DNA from: an uncultured Eisenbergiella sp.
Lineage (GTDB): Bacteria; Bacillota; Clostridia; Lachnospirales; Lachnospiraceae
NCBI GenBank assembly: GCA_948960675.1
Contig: CARDPF010000024.1
Coordinates: forward strand, 1-18,734
Direction of reading: 5' to 3'
Length of the DNA stretch: 18,734 bases
Shown: one piece after another, positions 1 through 7,481 of the stretch
How the letters are laid out: each line of letters opens with the position of its first letter
How positions within the stretch are numbered: position 1 is the stretch's first letter
Translations under genes and position numbers: made by a program
Notes under the pieces: model-generated
The model's input: only the letters and a program-made list of their open reading frames with translations
Database searches by the model: none
What the model was told of the DNA's origin: nothing

Positions 1-1
1 G

Positions 2-2143
2 GAGAACCGCCCCACGGATCCGGTGAAGGCGTTTTTTGGGAAAATGACCGGCAGGCCCGTCCGGCGCAAAGATTATCCCATTGCCCTTTTAAAAAAGCAG
101 GCGAACCTTGACCAGCTGCTGGCCATCCACAACGCGGTCAAATACCCCCTCACCTATGTACAGGGACCGCCCGGAACGGGAAAATCCTACACTATCGTCA
201 ACACCATTGTGACGGCCTTTTTTAATGAAAAAACGGTGCTGCTCTCTTCCTACAACAATCATCCCATTGATACGGTGGTGGATCATTTAAAAACGATGGA
301 ATACCGGCAGGGAAAAAACATTCCGTTTCCGGTGCTGCGTCTGGGGAACGGGGCTGTGGTGGCGCAGAGCCTTTTGCAGATCGGACTGCTTTATGAACAG
401 GTAAAAGACGTGCATGTGTATGAGGGCACGCTGGGACGGAACCGGGACGACAAAATTGTGCGGACCAGACAGCTGACATCCCTTTTAAAAAAGCATGAGG
501 AAATCCTTGCCCTGCGGGAACGCAAGGAATCCATCGAAAGCCTGCTAAAAAGTAACCGGCACCTGACGTTTCAGGCCGATTTGCAGGGAAGGCAGCTGGA
601 AGCGGTGAAAAAAAGGCTTTCGGACATCGGGGAAGTGACGGAAGAGGAAGCGCTGCGGCTTTTAACGGACGATGCGGCAAGCTTTCGCACATACCTGTAT
701 TTTGCGTCGGTGAAATACATAAAGCGGCTGGGGGAACCCAAGAATGAGGATTTGCTCAAAATCCTGCGCATGAAGGATGAAAAACAGAAGCTGGAGGAGT
801 TTGACAGCTGGATGGGGAAGGCAGGGAATATGAAAAGGCTTCTCCGCATTTTTCCGGTGGTGGCAACCACCTGTATTTCCGCCCATAAGCTGGGACGGCC
901 GGAGCCGTATTTTGACATGGTGGTATTGGATGAAGCCAGCCAATGCAATCTGGCCCTTTCCCTTGTCCCCATCATCCGGGGGAAAAACCTGATGCTGGTG
1001 GGCGACCCGCAGCAGCTTTCCCCGGTAATCCTTCTGGATCCCAAAGACAATGAGGTTTTGCGGCGGCGTTACCTCGTTTCGGAGGAATATGATTACCGGA
1101 AGAATTCCGTTTATAAGACATTCCTCGCCTGCGACGCGGTGAGCGACGAAATCCTGCTCCGGCATCATTACCGCTGCGATAAACGGATTATCCAATTCAA
1201 TAATGTAAAATACTATAACAACCGGCTGGATGTTGCCAGCAAGGTACAGTCGGACCGTCCCCTTTTGATGGTGGACGTGGGGGAGAACCGGACGGACTGC
1301 AAAAACACATCACCCAGGGAGGCCGCAGAGATTGCAGCGTATATACGGCGGCATCCGGATAAGCAGATCGGGATTATTACACCCTTTGCCAACCAGAAAG
1401 CGTGTATCCGGCAGGTTTTGGAGGAAAAGGGGCTGCGGGGTGCAACCTGCGGAACGGTTCATGCGTTTCAAGGGGATGAGAAGGATGTGATTTTGTTTTC
1501 CCTTGCCCTCACGGACCAGACGTCGAAAAGGACCTACGATTGGCTGAAGAACAACCAGGAACTGATCAATGTGGCCACCTCCCGGGCGCGGGAGCAGCTG
1601 GTGGTTTTGGGAAGCGGCAGGGAGTTGGAACGCCTTCACTGCGACGGGGAGCGGGACGATGTGTATGAATTGGTAAATTATGTAAGGACGAACGGCCAAT
1701 GCCATGTCACATCCGAGGCGGCCACTTCCCGGGCGCTGGGGATCAAGCCATACAGCAGGGAGACGGAGGAGGCGTTTCTGGTAAGCTTAAACCATGCGTT
1801 GGACAATGTACTGAACAATGGCCGGAGGTGTTTTGTGAAAAAGGAAGTGGCCCTCTCGCAGGTTTTTCAGGAAAATATCCCGGATGACCGTCTTTTTTAC
1901 GGCGGAAGGTTTGACATTGTCATTTATGAACACCAGTATGGGGGCAGGCAGACGCCCATTTTGGCAGTGGAATTGGACGGGAAGGAGCATATGGCCCGGG
2001 AGGCCGTCAAAAAGCGGGACGAACAAAAAAAGAGGATTTGCAGGGCCCACGGCTTTGAACTCATCAGGGTGGAAAATTCATATGCCAGAAGGTATTATTA
2101 TATCAAACAGATTCTGGAATCTTACTTTACGGGTGTGAGGTAA
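2..2143 (+). CDS. Superfamily 1 (Upf1/Dna2-like) helicase with C-terminal PD-(D/E)xK-like nuclease domain, 5' partial
   Basis: The reading frame is open from the first bases, so the true start lies left of the window. The GTG at 23 is only the first possible start inside it, and residues below are counted from there. Visible helicase motifs: a Q-motif-like segment (28-39), Walker A GPPGTGKS (48-55), Walker B DEAS (303-306), motif III GDPQQLSP (327-334), motif V around TVHAFQGDEKD, and motif VI with R521 and R523 in ATSRAR. Residues 130-280 between motifs I and II look helical and charged, as in Upf1-type proteins. The C-terminus (about 625-700) has D631 followed by E650-L-D652 and an RDxxKK-type helix, which matches the DUF2726 / restriction-endonuclease-like fold. 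The helicase would use ATP to unwind nucleic acid and the nuclease would cut it. A role in repair or phage defence is inference; no defence partner is visible. The LCP gene follows after 26 bases, so cotranscription is likely. Confidence 0.85.
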   Translation, partial: ENRPTDPVKAFFGKMTGRPVRRKDYPIALLKKQANLDQLLAIHNAVKYPLTYVQGPPGTGKSYTIVNTIVTAFFNEKTVLLSSYNNHPIDTVVDHLKTMEYRQGKNIPFPVLRLGNGAVVAQSLLQIGLLYEQVKDVHVYEGTLGRNRDDKIVRTRQLTSLLKKHEEILALRERKESIESLLKSNRHLTFQADLQGRQLEAVKKRLSDIGEVTEEEALRLLTDDAASFRTYLYFASVKYIKRLGEPKNEDLLKILRMKDEKQKLEEFDSWMGKAGNMKRLLRIFPVVATTCISAHKLGRPEPYFDMVVLDEASQCNLALSLVPIIRGKNLMLVGDPQQLSPVILLDPKDNEVLRRRYLVSEEYDYRKNSVYKTFLACDAVSDEILLRHHYRCDKRIIQFNNVKYYNNRLDVASKVQSDRPLLMVDVGENRTDCKNTSPREAAEIAAYIRRHPDKQIGIITPFANQKACIRQVLEEKGLRGATCGTVHAFQGDEKDVILFSLALTDQTSKRTYDWLKNNQELINVATSRAREQLVVLGSGRELERLHCDGERDDVYELVNYVRTNGQCHVTSEAATSRALGIKPYSRETEEAFLVSLNHALDNVLNNGRRCFVKKEVALSQVFQENIPDDRLFYGGRFDIVIYEHQYGGRQTPILAVELDGKEHMAREAVKKRDEQKKRICRAHGFELIRVENSYARRYYYIKQILESYFTGVR

Positions 2144-2169
2144 AGGGCAGGGCAGAAATAAGGAAAATT

Positions 2170-3411
2170 ATGAAAAAAAGCGAACTGGACGAAAACGAAA
2201 AAAAGGGTGGTTTTGGAGGCAACCCGGAGGAAAATTTTTTCCGGGGGGAAATCACCTATGTGGACCAGGATATTTTACTGGGACAAGGGGAATGCGCCGG
2301 TGAGGCGTATGAAGAAAACGAATATGAAGCGGAAGACGAAGAAGCGGATGAAGATGACGAAAACGAATTTTATCACGACGCCGGGCAAAAGCGCGGAAGG
2401 ATGGGCAGGGGGTCTGTGCCTATGAAGGGGGCATCCAAAAAGAGGGCGGGAAAAAAGCAGAAAAGGAGGCGGAAGCATAAATTTCTGCGTCGGTTTCTTG
2501 GTGCAGTGCTGGTGCTTGCCCTGCTGGTCTTGGGCGGTATGTATTACGCGGTGCATCAGGTTTACGGCAGGATGCATTATTCGGCCATTGAGAGCGTGCG
2601 GACGGAAAACTTCCGGGAGGACGGCGTCACAAACATTTTGCTGATTGGCAACGATTCCCGGGAAAACGGGGAGGACGGAAGGTCGGACGCCATGATTTTG
2701 CTGTCGGTGAGCAACCGGACAAAACGCATCCAGATGACCTCCCTGCTGCGGGATATGTATGTGGATATCGCAGGGCATGACGGCAACCGCTTAAACGCCG
2801 CTTATGCTTTTGGCGGGGCCGAACTTCTGATGGATACAATTGAGCAAAATCTGGGCATTACCGTCAACCGTTATGTACTGGTCAATTTTGAGGCTTTTGC
2901 CAATTTGGTGGACGCAGTGGGCGGCGTGGATCTGGAGTTGACCAATGAGGAAGTGCAGTATGTGAATGGGTATCTGGTGGAATACAACATGCTGACCGGC
3001 CGGGCAGAGGGAACGGATTACCTGGATGCCTCGTTGGACGGCATGATTCATCTCAACGGCCCACAGGCGCTGGCATATAGCAGAAACCGTTATATCGGTA
3101 CGGATTTCGGGCGCACGCAGAGACAGCGCAAAGTTTTGGCCGGTGTGCTCCATAACCTTCCGGGGGCGGTGGTCAAAAATCCGAAAGGCCTGCTGGACGG
3201 GCTTTTGCCCAACCTGACTACGAACCTGACTGCGCAGGAATGTTACCGCCTGTGTCTGGAGGCGGTAAAACTTCCGGGGTATGAGATTGCACAGGGAAGC
3301 GTGCCGGTGGAGGGCAGCTACCAAAACGCTAAAATCCGGGGAATGGCGGTGCTGGAGGTTGATTTTGAAAAGAACCGGAATTATTTGCGGGAAAGCCTTT
3401 ACGGGGAATAG
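2170..3411 (+). CDS. LytR-CpsA-Psr (LCP) family cell-wall glycopolymer ligase
   Basis: 413 residues. The N-terminal about 104 residues are predicted cytoplasmic and sharply charged: an acidic stretch near 45-66, then a Lys/Arg-rich stretch near 76-108. One membrane segment follows (about 109-128), so the rest is outside the cell. The LCP domain starts near 150, with the conserved N161-D-S-R164, R171-S-D173 and L-R194-D195 motifs and the late R305-N-R307 ... D312-x-x-R315-x-x-R318-Q segment. These Asp and Arg residues bind the metal and the polyprenyl-pyrophosphate substrate in the family. LCP enzymes move wall teichoic acid, capsule or other glycopolymers from undecaprenyl lipid carriers onto peptidoglycan. 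The start has a modest AAGG ribosome site 6 bases upstream. The gene follows the helicase closely and no separate promoter is obvious. The family call is firm; the particular polymer is unknown. Confidence 0.93.
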   Translation: MKKSELDENEKKGGFGGNPEENFFRGEITYVDQDILLGQGECAGEAYEENEYEAEDEEADEDDENEFYHDAGQKRGRMGRGSVPMKGASKKRAGKKQKRRRKHKFLRRFLGAVLVLALLVLGGMYYAVHQVYGRMHYSAIESVRTENFREDGVTNILLIGNDSRENGEDGRSDAMILLSVSNRTKRIQMTSLLRDMYVDIAGHDGNRLNAAYAFGGAELLMDTIEQNLGITVNRYVLVNFEAFANLVDAVGGVDLELTNEEVQYVNGYLVEYNMLTGRAEGTDYLDASLDGMIHLNGPQALAYSRNRYIGTDFGRTQRQRKVLAGVLHNLPGAVVKNPKGLLDGLLPNLTTNLTAQECYRLCLEAVKLPGYEIAQGSVPVEGSYQNAKIRGMAVLEVDFEKNRNYLRESLYGE

Positions 3412-3422
3412 GAAGCTCTTGG

Positions 3423-3465
3423 GGCATCCGTCCTATCGCAAAAGCGGTTTGTGCAGACGGATGCC
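3423..3465 (+). other. Perfect 10-bp inverted repeat with nested hairpin, 3' of LCP gene
   Basis: GGCATCCGTC (3423-3432) pairs perfectly with GACGGATGCC (3456-3465). Inside the loop, CGC (3437-3439) and GCG (3444-3446) form a small hairpin around AAAA. There is no T run after the outer stem, so it is not a textbook terminator. It lies 11 bases after the LCP stop and could protect the mRNA 3' end or act as part of a larger termination region. Confidence 0.5.
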
Positions 3466-3544
3466 GTAAAGTGTCAAACAGTTACAAGAGTTTTGGGAGA
3501 ATGGGGTGGACATTAGGAATAAATGCTCCGAAAAAGCCGTGAGA

Positions 3545-3588
3545 AAAACCGGAAATGCATAACAGCTTTGCTATGTTATTCCGGTTTT
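3545..3588. terminator. Long hairpin, likely bidirectional terminator
   Basis: AAAACCGGAA (3545-3554) pairs with TTCCGGTTTT (3579-3588), and ATAACA (3559-3564) pairs with TGTTAT (3574-3579, sharing one base with the outer arm). On the plus strand the 3' arm ends in TTTT, and on the minus strand the stem is followed by five Ts (3544-3548). It sits between the convergent LCP and fucO genes and could stop transcription from either side. Confidence 0.6.
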
Positions 3589-3611
3589 GGTACAACCGGT
3601 TACAGGGAGCG

Positions 3612-3651
3612 AAAAAAAAGGGGACGTGCGGATTTGGCTGCACGTCCTCTT
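3612..3651 (-). terminator. Rho-independent terminator of fucO
   Basis: Read on the minus strand, GGACGTGC (3647-3640) pairs with GCACGTCC (3629-3622). This is followed by CC and an eight-T run (the A run at 3619-3612 on the plus strand). It begins about 25 bases after the fucO stop codon, the expected place for the terminator of that gene. Confidence 0.85.
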
Positions 3652-3674
3652 TGTACCGGCAGGCCCGGAGGGGC

Positions 3675-4820
3675 TTACATCAGCTTTCTGAACAACGCCT
3701 TCAATTCCTCCACGCTGGCCTCTTTGGGATTGCCGGGCGCACATGCGTCCGCGTGGGCAGATTCTGCAAGGAAGGTAAGGTCCTCTTCCTTTAACGCTTC
3801 CAGCTTGGAGGGAATGCCTACGTCTTCGGACAGTTTGCGTACGGCATCTATGGCAGCTTTGCGGTAAGCGGCCTGATCCATGGAGTCTACGCCTTCCACC
3901 CCCATGGCGCGCGCGATTTCCCTGTATTTTTCACCGGTGCAGTCGGCATTGAATTCCATGACAATGGGAAGCATCATGGCGCAGGCGACACCGTGGGGTG
4001 TGTCATAGACGGCTCCCAGCGTGTGTGCCATGGAATGGGCGATGCCCAGTCCGACATTGGAAAAGCCCATACCGGCGATATACTGGCCAAGCGCCATTCC
4101 TTCGCGGCCTTCCTTTTCGTTGGCAACGGCGCTGCGCAGGGATTTGGAGATGATTGCAATTGCCTTTAAATGGAACATGTCCGTCATTTCCCATGCGGCT
4201 TTGGTGGTGTAGCCTTCGATGGCGTGGGTCAGGGCATCCATGCCGGTGGAGGCGGTCAGGCCCTTTGGCATGGAGGACATCATGTCGGGATCCACCACTG
4301 CGATGATGGGCATGTCATGCGGGTCCACGCAGACGAATTTCCGTTTTTTCTCCACATCCGTGATGACATAATTGATGGTAACTTCCGCAGCCGTACCTGC
4401 CGTGGTGGGAACGGCAATGATCGGGATGCAGGGCTTTTTGGTGGGCGCTACGCCCTCCAGGCTTCTGACGTCTTCAAATTCGGGGTTTGCGATGATGATG
4501 CCGATGGCTTTCGCAGTGTCCATGGAGGAACCGCCGCCAATGGCGATGATATAGTCCGCCCCGGAAGCCTTGAAAGCCGCTACGCCGCTCTGGACGTTCT
4601 GGATGGTGGGATTTGCCTTGATGTCGGAATAAATTTCATAGGCAAGTCCTTCCCTGTCCAAAAGCCCCGTGACCTTGCCTGTCACATTGAATTTGATCAG
4701 GTCCGGGTCGGAGCATACAAAGGCTTTGGCAAAGCCCTGCGCTTTCGCCTCGTTTGCAATCTCGGCAATGGCGCCACTGCCGTGGTACGAGGTCTGGTTG
4801 AGCATGATTCTGTTTGCCAT
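3675..4820 (-). CDS. fucO: Lactaldehyde reductase / 1,2-propanediol oxidoreductase (iron-dependent alcohol dehydrogenase)
   Basis: 381 residues, and it aligns almost end to end with my memory of E. coli FucO, including the MANR start, the SGADYIIAIGGGS stretch and the PTTAGTAAEVTINYVITD block. It is a type III, metal-dependent dehydrogenase that reduces L-lactaldehyde to (S)-1,2-propanediol with NADH during anaerobic growth on fucose or rhamnose. The NAD site GGGSSMD is at 95-101. D38 occupies the place of the E. coli Asp that favours NAD over NADP. The four metal ligands are D195, H199, H262 and H276, each one less than the E. coli numbers. The start has a strong AGGAGG site 8 bases upstream on the minus strand. 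No fucose or rhamnose catabolic gene is adjacent, so the gene is a single unit with its own terminator. A broader aldehyde/alcohol substrate range is possible. Confidence 0.93.
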   Translation of the reverse strand: MANRIMLNQTSYHGSGAIAEIANEAKAQGFAKAFVCSDPDLIKFNVTGKVTGLLDREGLAYEIYSDIKANPTIQNVQSGVAAFKASGADYIIAIGGGSSMDTAKAIGIIIANPEFEDVRSLEGVAPTKKPCIPIIAVPTTAGTAAEVTINYVITDVEKKRKFVCVDPHDMPIIAVVDPDMMSSMPKGLTASTGMDALTHAIEGYTTKAAWEMTDMFHLKAIAIISKSLRSAVANEKEGREGMALGQYIAGMGFSNVGLGIAHSMAHTLGAVYDTPHGVACAMMLPIVMEFNADCTGEKYREIARAMGVEGVDSMDQAAYRKAAIDAVRKLSEDVGIPSKLEALKEEDLTFLAESAHADACAPGNPKEASVEELKALFRKLM

Positions 4821-4875
4821 AAGAAAAAACCTCCTTCTAAAGTATCAGGGTGATGTCCACCTGTAATTTCATTGT

Positions 4876-5044
4876 AACATGATACTGTTTGGAAAGAAAG
4901 TGTTAATTCGCGGATCAGGAATGCGCTTAAACTGCGCATTCCGTGAGAACATGATACAGGGGTGAGGGGCGGTTTTTGCGCAGCAAAACTCGAAATACCG
5001 CCCCGAATCGTTACTATGAGCGGCCCCGGGCCGTGAATAGTAAC
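4876..5044. repeat. Palindrome-rich intergenic element between fucO and the GH5 gene
   Basis: This region holds most of the structure in the 339-base gap between fucO and the GH5 gene. Three hairpins stand side by side. GGAATGCGC (4918-4926) pairs with GCGCATTCC (4934-4942). GGGGCGGT (4966-4973) pairs with ACCGCCCC (4997-5004), with an inner TTTTGC/GCAAAA hairpin. GTTACTAT (5010-5017) pairs with ATAGTAAC (5037-5044), with an inner CGGCCC/GGGCCG stem (5021-5033). The 10-mer AACATGATAC occurs directly repeated at 4876-4885 and 4948-4957, around the first hairpin. No coding frame with a ribosome site is seen. The layout resembles a repeated extragenic palindromic element or a structured regulatory region. 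Confidence 0.6.
4879..4906 (-). promoter_or_regulatory. Candidate sigma-A promoter for fucO
   Basis: On the minus strand, TTAACA (4906-4901) and TATCAT (4884-4879) are spaced by 16 bases, about 58 bases upstream of the fucO start codon. The -10 box lies inside one copy of a 10-bp direct repeat (AACATGATAC on the plus strand). The boxes are imperfect, so this is a moderate call. Confidence 0.5.
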
Positions 5045-5073
5045 AAGAAAGTGGGAATGCAAAAAGAAACCGG

Positions 5074-5102
5074 TTGACAAGTATGCGGCTGGAGGATATC
5101 TT
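5074..5102 (+). promoter_or_regulatory. Sigma-A promoter for the GH5 gene
   Basis: A perfect TTGACA (5074-5079) is followed after 17 bases by TATCTT (5097-5102). Transcription would start near 5109, which rules out the upstream ATG at 5109 as a usual start and supports translation from 5160. Confidence 0.65.
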
Positions 5103-5159
5103 GGAGGTATGGGAGCCCGTTGGGCAGTAAAAAGAAGAGAAGGAAAGGAGCAGGCGGTT

Positions 5160-6263
5160 ATGTATGTAAGGGGCGTCAATTTGGGGAACTGGCTGGTTTT
5201 GGAGAAGTGGATGCATCCGGCGTTGTTTGCCGGGACGGATGCGGCGGATGAGTATTATTTGCCGGAGGGACTTTCCCGGGAAGCGTATGAGGAGAGAATC
5301 CGGGTGCACCGTCTGGAGTATATCACGGAGCGGGATTTTTTGAGAATTAAGGCGATGGGCTTAGAGGCGGTGCGCATTCCGGTTCCGTACTTTATTTTCG
5401 GGGACAGGGAGCCTTTCATCGGGTGTGTGGAAGAGTTGGATCGGGCATTTAGCTGGGCGGGGCAGTACGGGCTGAAAATCCTGATTGACCTGCATACCGC
5501 CCCGGACGGACAAAACGGCTTTGACAACGGAGGGATCTGCGGGGTCTGCAAATGGTGTCAGGAGCCGGAGGAAGTGGAGTTTGTGCTAAGAGTCCTGGAG
5601 CGGCTGGCCAAACGGTATGGGGAGAGGAAAGAATTGTGGGGGATTGAGGCAATCAATGAGCCTGTCCTGGAGGATATGTGGATTACGGCGGACATTTCCG
5701 GCAGATATCCCCCGGTGGACCAAAAGAAGGCAGAGGGCTCTAAGGGAAATTCGGAGGGCTTCATCCGTCAGTTTTATGTGGATGCCTATCACCGTTTGCG
5801 CAAGTATTTGCCGAAAGAGAAATATGTGGTTTTCCATGATGCGTTCCACATGAAAATCTGGAAGGATTTCATGCAGGAGGAGCAGTACGAAAACGTGGTT
5901 TTGGATACGCACCTGTATCTGCCCGGGGAACTGGAGGGTGGACAGACGGTGGAGGCTTACACAGAATTTATCCGGCAGTGGGGCAGGGATATTGCGGAAA
6001 TGCAGCAGTATTTTCCCGTGGTCTGCGGGGAATGGTGTCTGTCAAATCCGCTGGCGTCTGGCTGTACGGATCCCGAGGGAAAAAAGGAAATCTATAACGC
6101 TTTGGGACGCGCGCAGCTGGATGCCTGGAAAAACGGCTCCGGGTATTTTTACTGGAGTTATAAGCTGTTGATGGATATGACCAACGGGGAGGGCTGGCCG
6201 GGACAGGACAGTTGGGATCTGGGAAGAAGCATGGATTTTGGGTGGTTTCCCCGGGAAAACTGA
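5160..6263 (+). CDS. Glycoside hydrolase family 5, exo-beta-1,3-glucanase-like
   Basis: 367 residues from ATG 5160, chosen because an AAAGGAG site sits 9-10 bases upstream and the promoter lies at 5074-5102. A frame extension to 5109 would begin at the predicted transcription start. The N-terminus reads RGVNLGNWLVLEKWM, which resembles the entry motif of yeast-type exo-1,3-glucanases. DLHTAPDGQNGFDNGG (about 104-119) matches their substrate-site loop. The acid/base is E167 in INEP and the nucleophile is E291 in VVCGEW, giving a complete GH5 retaining active site. There is no signal peptide or membrane segment, so the enzyme should be cytoplasmic and act on imported oligosaccharides or glucosides. 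The exact linkage cannot be told from sequence alone. It is transcribed away from fucO and ends at a bidirectional terminator. Confidence 0.85.
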   Translation: MYVRGVNLGNWLVLEKWMHPALFAGTDAADEYYLPEGLSREAYEERIRVHRLEYITERDFLRIKAMGLEAVRIPVPYFIFGDREPFIGCVEELDRAFSWAGQYGLKILIDLHTAPDGQNGFDNGGICGVCKWCQEPEEVEFVLRVLERLAKRYGERKELWGIEAINEPVLEDMWITADISGRYPPVDQKKAEGSKGNSEGFIRQFYVDAYHRLRKYLPKEKYVVFHDAFHMKIWKDFMQEEQYENVVLDTHLYLPGELEGGQTVEAYTEFIRQWGRDIAEMQQYFPVVCGEWCLSNPLASGCTDPEGKKEIYNALGRAQLDAWKNGSGYFYWSYKLLMDMTNGEGWPGQDSWDLGRSMDFGWFPREN

Positions 6264-6271
6264 GAAAATGC

Positions 6272-6299
6272 ACAGGAGGGGGACAATGCCCCCTCCTGT
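6272..6299. terminator. Bidirectional terminator between convergent genes
   Basis: ACAGGAGGGGG (6272-6282) and CCCCCTCCTGT (6289-6299) form a perfect 11-bp stem with a 6-base loop. It starts 8 bases after the GH5 stop and ends one base before the stop codon of the convergent epimerase gene. Neither side has a long T run, but the stem stability and position support a shared terminator. Confidence 0.75.
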
Positions 6300-6300
6300 C

Positions 6301-7224
6301 TTAAGTTGCGGAGGGGGCAGGATCGTATAGTCTGGAAAAGACCTGCCAGGTTTTGGACAGTCCTTCCTCCAGGGGAGTGTAAGAAAGCCCGGTGGCAGCG
6401 GTGATTTTTTTGCCATCGTAAAATTCCGTTTCTTCCGCCGTGAAAGGGAAGGGGAGAAATGCGTCCGGGGAGGTAAAGGCGGCGGCTTTGGCCGGAAGTT
6501 TTACGATTCTGGCGCGCTTTCCACAGACATTGTAGAAGGTGTCCAGAAAGGTTTCGTAATCCACTGCATCCCCCGCGATGTTATAGGCGTTGCCATAGGC
6601 GGCCTGGTTTTTACAGAGTGCGAGGATCATGGCAGCCGCGTCTTTGACATAGACGGGCTGGAAACGTCCGGCGGCATCCGTGGGGCAAAGGATGGTTTCG
6701 CCCGTGCAGGCGCGCCGGACATATTCGGATTCCCGGGCCGCGTAGTTAAAGGGGCCGTAGAGAAGGGCCGGACGGACAGGGGTGGGGGCGATACCGTGTT
6801 GGCGGCATACTTGCGTAAGTTCCTGTTCCAGCAAAAGCTTCTGCCAGATATATTCCCCGGTTTCCCCGCCGAAACGGCGGCTTTGCAGGGGGGAGTCTTC
6901 TGTCAGCGGTTTTTGGGTCCATTTTTCATAGACATCCACGGTGCCAAGCAGGATATATTGTTTGGCAGACAGGCCGGGAACATTTACGATTCCGGCGATA
7001 TCCCCCTGCCGGTAAGCGCAAAAATCCACCACCACGTCGTAGGATGTATTGGCAAGGGCCAAAAGCGCTGCGCTGTCATGCCGGTCCGCCCGGATACATT
7101 TTGCCCCGAAGGATTCCATGGAATAGGTTCCGCGGTTTACGAGAGTGACGTCTTCTTTGGGGGCGGCCAGCATGGTAAAAACCCTTCCCAGAAAATAGCT
7201 TCCGCCGATTACAAGTATTTTCAT
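6301..7224 (-). CDS. NAD-dependent epimerase/dehydratase (extended SDR family)
   Basis: 307 residues with a Rossmann start MKILVIGGSYFLG. The GGSYFLG nucleotide loop at 7-13 replaces the classic GxxGxxG, as in atypical extended SDRs. Y125-x-x-x-K129 forms the catalytic pair, and T95 in LLGTVDVY is near the usual Ser/Thr position. R-P-A-L-L-Y-G-P (about 153-160) is the typical mid-domain segment of sugar-nucleotide epimerases and reductases. The substrate cannot be named; a nucleotide sugar or related carbonyl compound is the family expectation. The start is supported by a GGAGG site 8 bases upstream on the minus strand and by a promoter further up. It is monocistronic, divergent from glgC and convergent with the GH5 gene. 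Confidence 0.85.
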   Translation of the reverse strand: MKILVIGGSYFLGRVFTMLAAPKEDVTLVNRGTYSMESFGAKCIRADRHDSAALLALANTSYDVVVDFCAYRQGDIAGIVNVPGLSAKQYILLGTVDVYEKWTQKPLTEDSPLQSRRFGGETGEYIWQKLLLEQELTQVCRQHGIAPTPVRPALLYGPFNYAARESEYVRRACTGETILCPTDAAGRFQPVYVKDAAAMILALCKNQAAYGNAYNIAGDAVDYETFLDTFYNVCGKRARIVKLPAKAAAFTSPDAFLPFPFTAEETEFYDGKKITAATGLSYTPLEEGLSKTWQVFSRLYDPAPSAT

Positions 7225-7309
7225 AATGTCAAATCCTCCGTTTTGATAAAGACTGGTGACGGTTCAGACAGATGTCAGGGACCGTATGGTAACTCTTTTT
7301 CCATGGATT

Positions 7310-7338
7310 AGTATACAATGGTTTCAAAAATTCGGCAA
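7310..7338 (-). promoter_or_regulatory. Sigma-A promoter for the epimerase gene
   Basis: On the minus strand, TTGCCG (7338-7333) and TATACT (7315-7310) are separated by exactly 17 bases, about 85 bases upstream of the epimerase start. Confidence 0.6.
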
Positions 7339-7384
7339 TTCCCGTCTTTTTTTCGGAAAGTAAAAATTGTGTTTGTAAAAACTT

Positions 7385-7407
7385 TGAAAAATATTCGTTC
7401 TTTTTCA
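7385..7407. promoter_or_regulatory. Palindrome upstream of the glgC promoter, possible operator
   Basis: TGAAAAA (7385-7391) and TTTTTCA (7401-7407) form a 7-bp inverted repeat with a 9-base spacer. It ends 9 bases before the -35 box of glgC. AT-rich sequence makes chance possible. Confidence 0.3.
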
Positions 7408-7416
7408 CAAAAGGCT

Positions 7417-7444
7417 ATGACTTTTTCATTTTTTGTGGTACAAT
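7417..7444 (+). promoter_or_regulatory. Sigma-A promoter for glgCD
   Basis: ATGACT (7417-7422) as a -35 box and TACAAT (7439-7444) as a -10 box, spaced by 16 bases, lie about 37 bases upstream of the glgC start in an AT-rich stretch. Confidence 0.55.
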
Positions 7445-7481
7445 TTCAACATCAATATAACACGATTCAGGGGGAAAGACT

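Noticed and set aside
5109..5159. An earlier start for the GH5 protein at ATG 5109
   Set aside because: It would sit at the predicted transcription start with its purine-rich site only one base away; ATG 5160 has a well-spaced site and begins at the conserved RGVNLGNW region.
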